DNA from: Roseicella sp. DB1501
GTDB taxonomy: Bacteria; Pseudomonadota; Alphaproteobacteria; Acetobacterales; Acetobacteraceae
Direction of reading: 5' to 3'
NCBI RefSeq assembly: GCF_013112485.1
Contig: NZ_JABFHG010000019.1
Span: forward strand, 1-64,000
DNA: 64,000 nucleotides
Of the stretch, positions 48,857 to 58,703 are shown piece by piece. Each line of letters opens with the position of its first letter. The stretch's first letter is position 1. The notes below the pieces were generated by a model. It was not told the DNA's origin and did not search any database. It saw nothing but the letters and a program-made list of their open reading frames with translations. A program made the position numbers and the translations under genes.

Positions 48857-50023
48857 TCAGGCGCCGGGGCCGCCCCGCTTGCGGCCGCCATTCCGCTGCA
48901 GCAGGAATTCGCGCCCGATCTTCACCCGCGGCACGCCGTCATAGGCGATGATGTCGGCGGTCGCGTAGGTCTCCGACCAGAGGTCGGGGATGAAGCTGCC
49001 GGTGCCGACCACGTCGATCGGCGCCTTGGCATCGGCCATGACGCGGCACTTGCCGACATTGAAGCCGGAGGAGGCGACGATGCGCACCTTCGGGAAGCCG
49101 GCCTCGTCCAGCGCCTCGCGCATGCGCCAGATGGCGGCGGCGGAGACGCCGGTGCCGACGAGGTGGCGCAGCTCGGTCTCCGAGCGGTAGCGGCGGATCG
49201 CGCCCGGCGCGTGCCGCTCCAGCACGGCGTAGCTCTCGGCCGGGTCGAGGCCTTCGAGGAAGCGGCCGCCATGGGTGTCGAGCCGCACCGCCATCTTGCC
49301 GGCCGCGGCGAGCTCGGGATAGCGGCGGCACACCGCCAGCCCGTCCGTCACCTCGCGGCCGAAGTAATCGGTCAGGACGGTGAGGTTCTCCTCCGGGAAG
49401 GCCTCCTGGAACATCTCGGCGGCGCGCAGCGTGCTGCCGGCATAGCCGATCAGCGCATGCGGCATGGTGCCGAAGCCGCGCGCCGCGCCGAACCAGTGGG
49501 CGGTCGCGTCGGTGGCGTTGCCGATGAAGCCCTTCGCCCCCTCCTTGCGCGCGGCGGCGCTGCCGACGCTGGCGGCATAGGCCATCATGTCCTGCATCTC
49601 GAAGCCGGCGCAGTGCCGCGCATCCATCGCCAGGAAGGCGACCTCCGGCAGTTCGAGGCACATTTGGTAGGCATTGTGCGCGGCGACGCAGGGCGGGCCG
49701 AGCTTCTGCAGGTAGAGCGTCTCGAGATCGGCCAGCTCGGCGAAGGAGCCGGTGATGGTCAGCAGCGGGTCGCCCGCGCCGACCCAGGTGCCCTCGGCAT
49801 GCAGCAGGTCGATGTCGAAGCGGGTGCCGCGCTCCTGCGCCACCCGTTCCAGCCACGCCACCGCCAGCCGCGGCGCGCTCACCACCGGGCGGCGCAGGAA
49901 GACGGCATAGGTGACCTGGCAGTCGCCGAAGCGCTGCACGATGGCTCGCGTGCGGTTGAAATAGGCGTCGGTGCGGGCGGAGATCGCCGCGTCCTCCGGC
50001 TCGATCGGCGGCGATCCGTCCAT
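48857..50023 (-). CDS. Nicotinate phosphoribosyltransferase
   Basis: The enzyme makes nicotinate mononucleotide in the Preiss-Handler NAD salvage route. It is of the shorter, alphaproteobacterial type (388 aa): YFNRTRAIVQRFGDCQVTYAVF, the conserved RHCAGFEMQDMMAYAASVG, GFIGNATDAT and the phosphate-binding ASSGFNVGKCR. The start MDGSPPIEPE has GGAGGAAA upstream. It is 36 bases downstream of the DAHP synthase gene, so co-transcription is likely. Confidence 0.9.
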   Translation of the reverse strand: MDGSPPIEPEDAAISARTDAYFNRTRAIVQRFGDCQVTYAVFLRRPVVSAPRLAVAWLERVAQERGTRFDIDLLHAEGTWVGAGDPLLTITGSFAELADLETLYLQKLGPPCVAAHNAYQMCLELPEVAFLAMDARHCAGFEMQDMMAYAASVGSAAARKEGAKGFIGNATDATAHWFGAARGFGTMPHALIGYAGSTLRAAEMFQEAFPEENLTVLTDYFGREVTDGLAVCRRYPELAAAGKMAVRLDTHGGRFLEGLDPAESYAVLERHAPGAIRRYRSETELRHLVGTGVSAAAIWRMREALDEAGFPKVRIVASSGFNVGKCRVMADAKAPIDVVGTGSFIPDLWSETYATADIIAYDGVPRVKIGREFLLQRNGGRKRGGPGA

Positions 50024-50058
50024 GCGCTGTTTCCTCCTGTCGCGCCGTTTTTCTTATT

Positions 50059-51438
50059 CTATTCCGCGGCGCGCGCCGGCGATGCCGCGGCGCCGCCGCG
50101 GCGGGCCTTCAGCTCCTCCGCGATCAGGAAGGCCAGCTCCAGCGACTGCTCGGCATTCAGCCGCGGGTCGCAGAAGGTCTGGTAGCGCAGCCCGAGATCC
50201 GCCTCGCCCAGGCGATGCGCGCCGCCGAGGCATTCCGTCACCTCCTGGCCGGTCATCTCGACATGCACGCCGCCGGGCTGGGTGCCCTCCGCCGCGTGGC
50301 AGTCGAAGAAGCGCCGCACCTCGGTCAGCACCGCATCGAAGGGGCGGGTCTTGTAGCCGCCAGCGGTGGTGGTGTTGCCGTGCATCGGGTCGGACAGCCA
50401 GACCACCCGGCGGCCGGCGCGCTTCACCGCCCGCAGCAGCGGCGGCAGCTTCGCCTCGACCTTGTCCGCCCCCATGCGGGAGATCAGGGTCAGCCGCCCC
50501 ATCTCGTTGGCCGGGTTCAGGATCTCGGTCAGCCGGACCAGCTCGTCCGGGTCCATGGACGGGCCGACCTTCATGCCGATCGGGTTGCGGACGCCGCGCA
50601 TGAACTCGACATGCGCGCCCTCGGGCTGGCGCGTGCGGTCGCCGATCCAGAGGAAATGCGCCGAGCAGGCATAGTGGTCGCCGGTCGTGGAATCGACCCG
50701 GGTCAGCGCCTGCTCATAGGGCAGCAGCAGCGCCTCGTGGCTGGTGTAGAAATCCGTCTCCCGCACCTGCGGCAGGTCGGACATGCCGCAGGCCTGCATG
50801 AAGGAGAGGGTCTCGTCGATCCGGTGCGCCAGGTCCTGGTAGCGGTCGGCGAGCGGGCTGCGGGCGACGAAGCCAAGATTCCAGCGATGCACCTGGTGCA
50901 GGTCGGCATAACCGCCCGTTGCGAAGGCGCGCAGCAGGTTCAGCGTGCCAGCCGATTGCATATAGGCGAAATCCATCCGCGACGGATCGGGGATGCGCGC
51001 CTCGGGGGTGAATTCCGGCCCGTTGATGATGTCGCCGCGATAGGAGGGCAGGGTCACGCCGTCCTTCGTCTCGACATCGCTGCTGCGCGGCTTGGCGAAT
51101 TGCCCGGCCATGCGGCCGAGCTTCACCACCGGCGTGCCGCCGCCGAAGGTCAGCACCACTGCCATCTGCAGCAGCACGCGGAAGGTGTCGCGGATGATGT
51201 TGGCGGTGAAGTCGGAGAAGCTCTCGGCGCAGTCGCCGCCCTGCAGGATGAAGGCCTGTCCCTCCCCCGCCTTGGCCAGCGCCGCCTGCAGGCGCCGCGC
51301 CTCGCCGGCGAAGACCAGGGGCGGCCATTGGGCCAGGCGCGCCTCCGCCTCGGCCAGCTTGGCCTGGTCGGGATAGTCGGGCACCTGCCGGATCGGCATG
51401 TCCCGCCAGCTTCCGGGGTGCCACCCGCGCACGGACAT
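50059..51438 (-). CDS. Class II 3-deoxy-7-phosphoheptulonate synthase
   Basis: This is the plant-type (class II) DAHP synthase, catalysing the first step of the shikimate pathway. The 459-residue protein shows [16 protein letters not shown], the metal-binding [13 protein letters not shown] and [27 protein letters not shown] is the start with AAGGAG 11 bases upstream. The class II type is the only DAHP synthase seen here. It is followed by nicotinate phosphoribosyltransferase. Confidence 0.95.
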   Translation of the reverse strand: MSVRGWHPGSWRDMPIRQVPDYPDQAKLAEAEARLAQWPPLVFAGEARRLQAALAKAGEGQAFILQGGDCAESFSDFTANIIRDTFRVLLQMAVVLTFGGGTPVVKLGRMAGQFAKPRSSDVETKDGVTLPSYRGDIINGPEFTPEARIPDPSRMDFAYMQSAGTLNLLRAFATGGYADLHQVHRWNLGFVARSPLADRYQDLAHRIDETLSFMQACGMSDLPQVRETDFYTSHEALLLPYEQALTRVDSTTGDHYACSAHFLWIGDRTRQPEGAHVEFMRGVRNPIGMKVGPSMDPDELVRLTEILNPANEMGRLTLISRMGADKVEAKLPPLLRAVKRAGRRVVWLSDPMHGNTTTAGGYKTRPFDAVLTEVRRFFDCHAAEGTQPGGVHVEMTGQEVTECLGGAHRLGEADLGLRYQTFCDPRLNAEQSLELAFLIAEELKARRGGAAASPARAAE

Positions 51439-51578
51439 CACTGCATTCTCCTTGTACGCCCCGCTGGGCACACCCTGCCGACGAACCGGGCGGGACGTTC
51501 CTTCCTGTTCCGGGACGGTTGCCCGGATCGCGGACCATAGCCGAGGGCGCGGGGCGGGTGAACCCGCCAGGACGCACC

Positions 51579-52973
51579 CTATTCCGCGGCCGCCGCCTGC
51601 ACCCCCGCCTCCCGCGTCCGGGTCCGCAGCGTCACGAACTCCTCCGCCGCGGTCGGGTGGATGCCGATGGTGCGGTCGAAATCCTCCTTGGTCAGGCCGG
51701 CCGCGACCGCGATGCCGATGCCTTGCATGATCTCGCCGGCATCCTCGCCCAGCATATGGGCGCCGAGCACCTTGCGCGTCTCCTGGCAGACGATGAGCTT
51801 CATCAGCGTCTTGCGCCCCGGCCGGCCGCTGATCGTGTGGCGCATCGGGGTGAAGCGGGCGAGATAGACATCGACCGGCCCGAGCGCCGCCGCATCCGCC
51901 TCGGTCAGCCCGACCGTGCCGATCGGCGGCGAGGTGAAGACCGCGGTCGGGATGTTGCGGTAGCTGACGCGGCGCGGGTTGTTGCCGAACAGGGTATCGG
52001 CCAGGGCATGGCCGACCGCGGTCGCCACCGGCGTCAGGTTCATCCGGTCCAGCACGTCGCCGATGGCGTAGATGTTCGGCGCCGTGGTGCGGTGCTCCTC
52101 ATCCACCTCGATCGCGCCCTTGGCGGTGCAGGCGATGCCCGCGGCATCGAGATGCAGCCCGGCGGTGTTGGGCACCCGGCCGGTGGCGAAGAGCACGGCA
52201 TCCGTCTCGATCGCCTCGCCGCCGCGAAGGTTGAGGCAGAGATGGTCGCCCAGCCGGTCCAGCCGTCCCGGATGGTGGCCGCAATGCTGGCGGATGCCCT
52301 GCTGCTCCATCGCCTCCTTCACCGCGACGCGGATGTCCTGGTCGAAGCCGCGCAACGGCAGGTCGGCGCGGTAGACGAGATCCACCTCGGCGCCGAGGCC
52401 GCGCAGGATGCAGGCGAATTCCAGCCCGATATAGCCGCTGCCGACCACGGTGACGCGGCGCGGCAGCGCCTTCAGCCCGAAGACGTCGTCCGAGAGCATG
52501 CCGAGCTCGGCGCCCGGGATCTCCGGCCGCACCGGCCGGCCGCCGGTGGCGACGACGATCCGCTCGGCCGTCACCCGCCGGCCGCCGACATCGAGGGTGT
52601 GGGCGTCGATGAAGGTGGCGCGGGCCTCGAAGATGGTGCAGCCGGCGCCGCTCAGCAGCCGGCCGTAGATGCCGTTGAGGCGCGCCACCTCGGCATCCCG
52701 CGCCGCGGCCAGCGTGGCGAGGTCGAAGCCGCGGGTCTCGATGCTCCAGCCGAAGGCGGCCGCGTCCTCCGCCCATTGCCCGTATTCGGCGGCGTTCACC
52801 ATGATCTTCTTCGGCACGCAGCCGACATTGACGCAGGTGCCGCCCCAGAAGCGCTCCTCCGCGATGCCGACCCGGGCGCCATGCGTCGCGGCGATGCGGG
52901 CGCAGCGCACGCCGCCCGAGCCGCCGCCGATGACGAAGAGATCGAAGTCGTAGCGGCTCATGGAGGCGCTCAT
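51579..52973 (-). CDS. gor: Glutathione-disulfide reductase
   Basis: A FAD/NADPH flavoprotein reducing GSSG. The FAD motif [17 protein letters not shown], redox-active [18 protein letters not shown]-binding [14 protein letters not shown] and the C-terminal [10 protein letters not shown] (catalytic His) are all present. Length is 464 from [14 protein letters not shown] four codons later is an alternative. It is upstream of the DAHP synthase with a 140-bp gap; the two are probably separate units. Confidence 0.96.
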   Translation of the reverse strand: MSASMSRYDFDLFVIGGGSGGVRCARIAATHGARVGIAEERFWGGTCVNVGCVPKKIMVNAAEYGQWAEDAAAFGWSIETRGFDLATLAAARDAEVARLNGIYGRLLSGAGCTIFEARATFIDAHTLDVGGRRVTAERIVVATGGRPVRPEIPGAELGMLSDDVFGLKALPRRVTVVGSGYIGLEFACILRGLGAEVDLVYRADLPLRGFDQDIRVAVKEAMEQQGIRQHCGHHPGRLDRLGDHLCLNLRGGEAIETDAVLFATGRVPNTAGLHLDAAGIACTAKGAIEVDEEHRTTAPNIYAIGDVLDRMNLTPVATAVGHALADTLFGNNPRRVSYRNIPTAVFTSPPIGTVGLTEADAAALGPVDVYLARFTPMRHTISGRPGRKTLMKLIVCQETRKVLGAHMLGEDAGEIMQGIGIAVAAGLTKEDFDRTIGIHPTAAEEFVTLRTRTREAGVQAAAAE

Positions 52974-53170
52974 CGGCCGCGCGCCCCGGCGATCGGGGTG
53001 GCGAGGGCGCGGGGATGGAGGCTGCTGGCCATGCGGGGTGCCCCTTTCATCGGCCGGCCGGTGCCGGCCCGTTGCACCCTATATGCGACGCGGCCAGGCG
53101 GATGGGTACCCGTCCGGCGTCCCGGCAGCGATGCGGCCGGCGCTCGGCAGTCCTTCTCCGGCAGCCGGCC

Positions 53171-54415
53171 TCAGCACCCGGTCTGGCGCGGCGTCCGCTC
53201 GACCTCGAGGCCGAAGAGCGGCCGCAGCCGGGTGCCGATGACGCTGCCGGCGAAGGCCATGGCCATCCAGACCCAGCCATGCAGGCTGCCCGAGGCGATG
53301 CCGGAGAAATAGGCGCCGATGTTGCAGCCATAGGCCAGCCGGGCGCCGTAGCCGAGCATCAGACCGCCGATCACCGCCGCCAGCGCCGAGCGCAGCGGCA
53401 CCCGCAGGCCGGGGGAGAAGCGGCCGGCCAGGGCGGCGGCGAGCAGGGCGCCGAGGACGATGCCGACATCCATCACCGAGGTGACGTCGCGCAGCACGCT
53501 GCCCTCGAGCGCCGCCCGGGCCGCCGGGGCCTGCCAGTAGGGCCAGGCGGCGGCATCGATGCCGAGCGCCAGCGCCGCCTTGGAGCCCCAGAGGGCGAAG
53601 GCGGAGGTGATGCCCCAGGGCTTTCCCGCCAGCGCCAGGGTGGCGAAGTTCAGCAGCGCCAGCGCCACCGCCCCGGCGAGCACCGGCCAGGGGCCGCACA
53701 GCAGCCGCGCCAGGCCCTGCCGTGGCGCCAAGGGGGGCACCGGCCGGGCAGGAGCCGCTGCGCCATGCCGCCGCCGCTCCAGCCAGAGCGTGCCGCCGGC
53801 GATCAGGCCGAACAGGGCGAGATTGGCCGCGAGGGCCGGGCCGACGCCCCAGGCCTTCACCAAGGAAACCGGCGCCAGGTGCCACTGCGCCTGCCACCAG
53901 TGGAAATGCGCCGCGCCGATGGCCGAGCCGGCGATGAAGGCGGCCAGCGTCAGCAGCATCCGCACCGAGCCGCCGCCCACCGTGTAGAGCGTGCCGGAGG
54001 CGCAGCCGCCGCCGATCTGCATGCCGATGCCGAAGAGGAAGGCGCCGACCAGCAGCGAGACGCCGATGGGCGAGACATTGCCGGCGACCGGCTGGCCGAA
54101 GAACTGCCCGGCGGCGAGCGCCGGGAAGAAGAGCAGCACGGCGATGGCGAGCATCGCCATCTGGGCGCGCAGCCCCTCGCCGCGCCGGTCGGCGATGAAG
54201 ACCCGCCAGGCCGAGGTGAAGCCGAAGGCGGCATGGTAGAGGACAAGGCCGAGCGCCGCGCCGAGCAGGTAGAGCGCGGCCTGGCGCGACCCCACCGCCT
54301 GGCCGATGCCGAGGGCGCCGAGCGCGAGCAGGGCCGCGGCCCCGAGCGCGGCCGGACGCTGGATGCCGCCGGCCCGTGCGACGGCGGGCAAGGCGGTGAG
54401 GGTGGTGGCGGACAT
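53171..54415 (-). CDS. YeeE/YedE family thiosulfate transporter (TsuA-like)
   Basis: A polytopic membrane protein of 414 residues with pseudo-twofold signatures: GIGMQIGGGCASGTLYTVGGG near 155 and YGCNIGAYFSGIASGSLHGW near the C-terminus. The Cys residues in these motifs relay thiosulfate across the membrane in TsuA. The Cys at the extreme C-terminus (TGC) is notable. No TusA-type partner is adjacent. It is upstream of gor by 197 bp, a gap with a CTATA box but no convincing promoter. Confidence 0.88.
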   Translation of the reverse strand: MSATTLTALPAVARAGGIQRPAALGAAALLALGALGIGQAVGSRQAALYLLGAALGLVLYHAAFGFTSAWRVFIADRRGEGLRAQMAMLAIAVLLFFPALAAGQFFGQPVAGNVSPIGVSLLVGAFLFGIGMQIGGGCASGTLYTVGGGSVRMLLTLAAFIAGSAIGAAHFHWWQAQWHLAPVSLVKAWGVGPALAANLALFGLIAGGTLWLERRRHGAAAPARPVPPLAPRQGLARLLCGPWPVLAGAVALALLNFATLALAGKPWGITSAFALWGSKAALALGIDAAAWPYWQAPAARAALEGSVLRDVTSVMDVGIVLGALLAAALAGRFSPGLRVPLRSALAAVIGGLMLGYGARLAYGCNIGAYFSGIASGSLHGWVWMAMAFAGSVIGTRLRPLFGLEVERTPRQTGC

Positions 54416-54593
54416 GCCGGAGACGTCTCCCGATCCGAGGGGTGTGCCGGTGGGCCGGCAGTGCTGGATCGGTCATGTACGCCGCCGGACCGCGCGTTTC
54501 ACCGCAGAACCACGCGCGTCAGGCGTAACCCCGACATCGATTGGGAGCATGGCTGTGAACCACGCCCCCATATCGGATTATCGCTATGCCAGC

Positions 54594-54691
54594 GGACCGG
54601 TCTCCTGACCGGTCCGAGGCCCCGAGCGGGACCCGCGACTTACGTCGCGTAGCCAAGCGAACCGAAGGTTCGCGCCCGGCGCCTGGGGGCC
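54594..54691 (-). repeat. Intergenic multi-hairpin repeat, copy C
   Basis: On the minus strand: CGCCGGGCGC box, hairpin CGAACC-ttc-GGTTCG, CTTGGCTACG box, hairpin CGCGAC-gtaa-GTCGCG, GGTCCCGCTCGGGGCC and a last hairpin GGACCGGT/ACCGGTCC. Arms differ from copies A and B but pairing is kept. It lies between gabD and the thiosulfate transporter gene. A 19-codon ORF (54549-54608, plus strand) ends inside it. Confidence 0.7.
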
Positions 54692-54698
54692 ATGAACG

Positions 54699-56177
54699 TC
54701 AAGTGCCGATGCCGCCGAGGGCGAGGTACTTCACCTCGAGATACTCGTCGATGCCGTAATGGCTGCCCTCGCGGCCGAGGCCGCTCTCCTTCACGCCGCC
54801 GAAGGGCGCCACCTCGGTGCTGATCAGCCCCTCATTGATGCCGATGATGCCGCTCTCCAGCGCCTCGGCCACCCGGAAGATGCGGCCGACATCGCGGGCG
54901 TAGAAATAGGCGGCGAGGCCGAAGGGCGTGTCGTTGGCCAGCGCGATCGCCTCCTCCTCCGTCTTGAAGCGGAAGAGTGGCGCGACCGGGCCGAAGGTCT
55001 CCTCGCGGAACATCAGCGCGTTGTCCGGGACGTTGGCGAGCACCGTCGGCTCGTAGAAATTGCCGCCGCGCGGGTGCCGCTTGCCACCCGTGACGACGCT
55101 CGCCCCCTTGGCGAGGGCGTCGGAGACGTGCTCCTCCACCTTCTTCACCGCATCGGCGTTGATCAGCGGCCCCTGGGTCACGCCCGGCTCCATGCCGTCG
55201 CCGACCTTCAGCGCCTCGACCGCCGCCTTCAGCTTGGCGGCGAAGGCGTCGTAGACCCCGTCCTGGACCAGGATGCGGTTGGCGCAGACGCAGGTCTGGC
55301 CGGTGTTGCGGTACTTCGAGGCCATCGCCCCCTGCACCGCGGCGTCCAGATCGGCATCGTCGAAGACGATGAAGGGAGCGTTGCCGCCGAGCTCCATCGA
55401 GGTCTTCTTGATGGTGGGCGCGCATTGCGCCAGCAGCACGCGGCCGACATCCGTGCTGCCCGTGAAGGTCAGCTTGCGGACCAGCGGGTTGCCGGTCAGC
55501 TCCTTGCCGGTCTCGCCGCTGGGGCCGGTGATGACGTTGCAGACGCCGGGCGGCATGCCGGCCCGCTCGGCCAGCACGGCGATGGCGAGCGCCGAGAAGG
55601 GAGTCTGCGACGCCGGGCGGATGACGCCGGTGCAGCCCGCGGCCCAGCCCGGCCCGGTCTTCCGGGTAATCATCGCGGCCGGGAAGTTCCACGGCGTGAT
55701 CGCGGCGAAGACGCCGATCGGCTCCTTCTGGACGATGATGCGCCGGCCCTTGGCATTCTGCGGGATGGTGTCGCCATAGACCCGCTTCCCCTCCTCGGCG
55801 AACCACTCGATGAAGGAGGCGGCATAGGCGATCTCGCCCTTGCTCTCGGCCAGCGGCTTGCCCTGCTCGGCGGTCATGATCGCCGCCAGGTCGTCGGTAT
55901 TGGCGAGCATGAGGTCGAAGAGCTTGCGCAGGATCGCGGCGCGGTCCTTGGCCAGCATGGCCCGCCAGCCGCCCTGCGCCTTGTGCGCCGCCTCGATGGC
56001 GCGGCGGGTCTCGGCGGCGCCCATGGCGGGGACGCGGCCGATCAGCTCGCCGGTCGAGGGATTGCGGACCTCGAGGGTCTTGCCGCTATCGGCCTGAACC
56101 CATTCCCCGTTGATGCAATTGGCCTGACGGAAGAGCTCGGGGTCCTTCAGCGGCAGGCGTGCGACGGCGTCCAGCAT
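54699..56177 (-). CDS. gabD: NAD(P)-dependent succinate-semialdehyde dehydrogenase
   Basis: An aldehyde dehydrogenase of 492 residues oxidising succinate semialdehyde to succinate. Core motifs are NFPAAMITRKTGPGWAAG, catalytic Glu in SMELGGNAPF and catalytic Cys in NTGQTCVCANR. The usual Lys of the xKPA(S/E)QTP coenzyme site is Arg here (VIRPASQTP), and the preceding segment reads GPGWAAGCTG rather than GPALAAGCT. It is likely still active. The gene stands between repeat copy C and the secretion operon. Confidence 0.93.
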   Translation of the reverse strand: MLDAVARLPLKDPELFRQANCINGEWVQADSGKTLEVRNPSTGELIGRVPAMGAAETRRAIEAAHKAQGGWRAMLAKDRAAILRKLFDLMLANTDDLAAIMTAEQGKPLAESKGEIAYAASFIEWFAEEGKRVYGDTIPQNAKGRRIIVQKEPIGVFAAITPWNFPAAMITRKTGPGWAAGCTGVIRPASQTPFSALAIAVLAERAGMPPGVCNVITGPSGETGKELTGNPLVRKLTFTGSTDVGRVLLAQCAPTIKKTSMELGGNAPFIVFDDADLDAAVQGAMASKYRNTGQTCVCANRILVQDGVYDAFAAKLKAAVEALKVGDGMEPGVTQGPLINADAVKKVEEHVSDALAKGASVVTGGKRHPRGGNFYEPTVLANVPDNALMFREETFGPVAPLFRFKTEEEAIALANDTPFGLAAYFYARDVGRIFRVAEALESGIIGINEGLISTEVAPFGGVKESGLGREGSHYGIDEYLEVKYLALGGIGT

Positions 56178-56291
56178 GGGCCGGTCTCCTTCCCTTGGTG
56201 GGCGGCAGGATAGGCCGGCACAACGCCCCTGTCAGGGCGGCTCCGCGAGGAGGCCGCGCCAGGGCGTCCGGCGCGCCAGCCGCTGGCAGGG

Positions 56292-56320
56292 GGCAACGCC
56301 CCCGGTCGGGGGATGTTGCC
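56292..56320 (-). terminator. Hairpin after the type II secretion operon
   Basis: GGCAAC-g-CCCCCG-gt-CGGGGG-at-GTTGCC, about 60 bases after the gspC-like stop. There is no U-tract, so it may be Rho-assisted. Nothing else is seen in the 203-bp gap. Confidence 0.4.
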
Positions 56321-56380
56321 GGCCGCCCGCGCGGAAACACAGCATCCCGAAGGCCTCGGCCGGCCGTTGCGTCGGCGCGC

Positions 56381-56944
56381 TCACCGCGCGGGCGCCCCGG
56401 GCCGCTGGGCCGGCAACGGCAGCCGCGGCCCGCCGGCGGCGGGCGTCCCCGGTCGGGCCGGCGGGCTGGCATGCGCATCGAAGCTCGGCCGCAGGACCCG
56501 CTCGCCCTCCGCGCTGGCCAACGTGACCTCGCCGGTCAGGATCGCCCGCACCTCGAAGCCGCCCAGCCGGTCGCCGACCTGCAGGACCAGCGGCTTCCCG
56601 CCCTCGGCCCCGGCGAAGATCGCCACGCGCCCGGCGGGGGAGATCAGCACGCCGGACAGGCGCGGCAGCTCGGCCCCGGCAGCGGCCATCGCGGCCGGCG
56701 GCTCCGCCACCGGACGCCGGTCGGCGGCGAAGAGGGGCCGCGCCAGCGCCGTCGCCGCCCAGTCGGCGGAGCGGTCAGGCGGCGGCGGGGTCGGCACCGC
56801 GGGGGCGGGCCGCCAGAGCGCGACCGCCGCCGCCGAGGCCCCGCTCGTCACCGCATCGCCACCGGGATCGCCGAGCTGGACGGCGATGGCCGCCGCGCAG
56901 GCGGCGGCGCCGAGGCCGAGCAGCGCGAAGGCGGACCGGCTCAT
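56381..56944 (-). CDS. GspC-like type II secretion protein
   Basis: The 187-residue protein has an N-terminal membrane segment (FALLGLGAAACAAAIAVQLG) and a periplasmic homology region (RLSGVLISPAGRVAIFAGAE, VLQVGDRLGGFEVRAIL) as in GspC. It lacks the C-terminal PDZ or coiled-coil domain. In the T2SS GspC links inner-membrane platform and secretin. It overlaps gspM by four bases and is last in the operon. GspN is a less likely alternative. Confidence 0.75.
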   Translation of the reverse strand: MSRSAFALLGLGAAACAAAIAVQLGDPGGDAVTSGASAAAVALWRPAPAVPTPPPPDRSADWAATALARPLFAADRRPVAEPPAAMAAAGAELPRLSGVLISPAGRVAIFAGAEGGKPLVLQVGDRLGGFEVRAILTGEVTLASAEGERVLRPSFDAHASPPARPGTPAAGGPRLPLPAQRPGAPAR

Positions 56945-57516
56945 CGCGGCGCCTCGGCGCGGAAGGCGAAGACGGTGAAGGAGGCCTCCATCGGCCGCGG
57001 CCCGCTGCGCGACGGCGGCGCGGCGCGGAGCTGCAGGTCGTCGACCAGCATGCGCGGCGTGGCGCCGCCCACCGCCTGCAGCAGCCGGACGATGCCGGGC
57101 CAGGGGGCCTGCACCGATACGCGCAGGCCGATGCGGCGCCAGGCGCCGGCCGCCTGGCCGGGCAAGGCCTCGGCGCTGCGCAGCGGCGCGCCGGCGCGCA
57201 GCGCCATGTCCTGCAGCCGGCCCTGCAGGGTCGCGGCGGCGATCGCGTCGCTGGCGCCGCCCAGCGCCGGGATCGCCGCCGTGCGGTCCGGGGCGGCGAC
57301 CAGCCGCGCCTGGTCGCGCAGCGCGGGCAGGGTCTCGGCGATCTCCGCCATCCGCCGAGCCACCGACCGGCGCGCCTGCACCTGCTCCGCCCGCTCGGCA
57401 TGCCAGTCGAGCAGCGGCGCCACCAACCCGGCCCAGCCGGCGCCGAGCACCGCAACAGCGAGGCCGAGCGCGAGGAGCTGGCCGCGACGGCCGGTCGGGA
57501 GATCGAGCGGGCCCAT
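56941..57516 (-). CDS. gspM: Type II secretion system protein GspM
   Basis: The 191-residue protein has one membrane segment near residue 14-32 (LLALGLAVAVLGAGWAGLVA), a coiled-coil stretch (WHAERAEQVQARRSVARRMAE) and a ferredoxin-like domain, the GspM pattern. It interacts with GspL in the inner-membrane platform. It is directly between gspL (one-base gap) and the gspC-like gene. Confidence 0.82.
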   Translation of the reverse strand: MGPLDLPTGRRGQLLALGLAVAVLGAGWAGLVAPLLDWHAERAEQVQARRSVARRMAEIAETLPALRDQARLVAAPDRTAAIPALGGASDAIAAATLQGRLQDMALRAGAPLRSAEALPGQAAGAWRRIGLRVSVQAPWPGIVRLLQAVGGATPRMLVDDLQLRAAPPSRSGPRPMEASFTVFAFRAEAPR

Positions 57517-57517
57517 G

Positions 57518-58630
57518 CTACATCCCGATCTCCGCGCGGATCGAAAACAGGTCCGCCCCGCCGCCCTCCTGCCGGGTGACGGGCGCGACGAAGACGGTGT
57601 CGCGGATGGTGGGATCGGCCGAGAGCAGGCCGATCAGCCGCGCCGCCCCGGCGGAACGGCCCGCGATGGTGAGCTTGCGCTGCCGCAGGGTCAACTCGGT
57701 CAGCCAGGTGTCGTCGGGCAGGATCTCCGTCAGCGTGGCGAGCACGCGCAACGCATCCCCGACCCGCGCCCGCTCGGCCGCGACGGCGTCCTGGCCGCCC
57801 TTGGCCTCGGCGATCCGCCGGCGCAGCGCCTCGGCCTCCGTCACCTCAGGCTGCAGCGCGCGGATGTGCCGCTCCGCCGCGGAGAGGGCCAGCGATTGCA
57901 GCAGGAAGGGCAGCGCGATGGCGGCGACGGCGAGGCCGCCGCAGGCGATCCCGGAGGCCAGCAGCGCCCGGCGGCGCCAGGCCTCGCGGCGGTCGAAGCC
58001 AGCACCGCCCGCGGGGCCGCCCGTGGGGCTTGGCGCGGCACCGAGCGGCAGGGCGAGAACGGCGCCGCGGGAATCGCCGACCTCGATCCCGCCGGGCGGC
58101 AGCCCGGCCTGCCGCAGCCGCTCGATCGTGCCGAGCAGCGCCGCCTTCGGCAGCAGCGCGAGGCGCAGCCGCAGGCCCTGGGACAGGTCGCGCCCCTCCC
58201 GCCGCCAGTTCCAGAACACCTCCTCCGGGGCGAAGGGCGTGAGCCGGTCGAGCTCGTAGCGCAGCACGCCGGCGGGATCGCGCTGCGCCGCCGCCGGCAG
58301 GATCACCTCCCGCTCCAGCAGCATGCCCAGGGGCGGCCGCAGCAGGATGCGGCGCGCCCCGCGGCGCAGCGTCGCCATGCCGGCCGGCGATGCCGCCGCC
58401 AGGTCGAACCGGCCGAGGGGGGTCTCCCGGCCGCGACGGCGGCGGGCGATCTCGACCTCGGCCCCGTCGGGGGTGGATCCGGGGGTGGATCCGGGGGTGG
58501 ATCCGGGGGTGGGCAAGGTCACCAGCAGCGCATCCGGCGGCTGCCCGCCGGCGCGCAGCCGGGCCGGCAGCAGCGACCGCATCTGCGCGAGCCACCAGGA
58601 GAGCAGATCGCCGAGCATCAGGCCGGACAT
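57518..58630 (-). CDS. gspL: Type II secretion protein GspL / PilN-like
   Basis: A 370-residue bitopic protein: an actin-like cytoplasmic domain (ILLRPPLGMLLEREVILPAAA, YELDRLTPFAPEEVFWN), one membrane segment near 235 (GIACGGLAVAAIALPFLL) and a periplasmic PilN-like domain (DDTWLTELTLRQRKLTI). It recruits GspE to the membrane. MSGLMLGDLLSWW is chosen as the start because codon use before it is atypical. A 12-bp tandem DNA repeat encodes STPGSTPGSTP near residue 45. Confidence 0.83.
   Translation of the reverse strand: MSGLMLGDLLSWWLAQMRSLLPARLRAGGQPPDALLVTLPTPGSTPGSTPGSTPDGAEVEIARRRRGRETPLGRFDLAAASPAGMATLRRGARRILLRPPLGMLLEREVILPAAAQRDPAGVLRYELDRLTPFAPEEVFWNWRREGRDLSQGLRLRLALLPKAALLGTIERLRQAGLPPGGIEVGDSRGAVLALPLGAAPSPTGGPAGGAGFDRREAWRRRALLASGIACGGLAVAAIALPFLLQSLALSAAERHIRALQPEVTEAEALRRRIAEAKGGQDAVAAERARVGDALRVLATLTEILPDDTWLTELTLRQRKLTIAGRSAGAARLIGLLSADPTIRDTVFVAPVTRQEGGGADLFSIRAEIGM
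58469..58513 (-). repeat. 12-bp tandem repeat inside gspL
   Basis: GGGGGTGGATCC is repeated three times in tandem (58469-58504) plus a partial unit. In frame it encodes a Ser-Thr-Pro-Gly repeat, so copy-number change would not shift the frame. Confidence 0.85.
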
Positions 58631-58703
58631 CCCGCTACGCCTGCCGGCCGGCGCGACACGGAGCGCCGGACTTGCCATCGACCTCGCATCGGCGCCGCCT
58701 CCC

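Noticed and set aside
54549-54608. 19-codon ORF MAVNHAPISDYRYASGPVS
   Set aside because: The GGGAG is only one base from the ATG, it ends inside repeat copy C and no gene follows on the same strand, so coding evidence is too thin.
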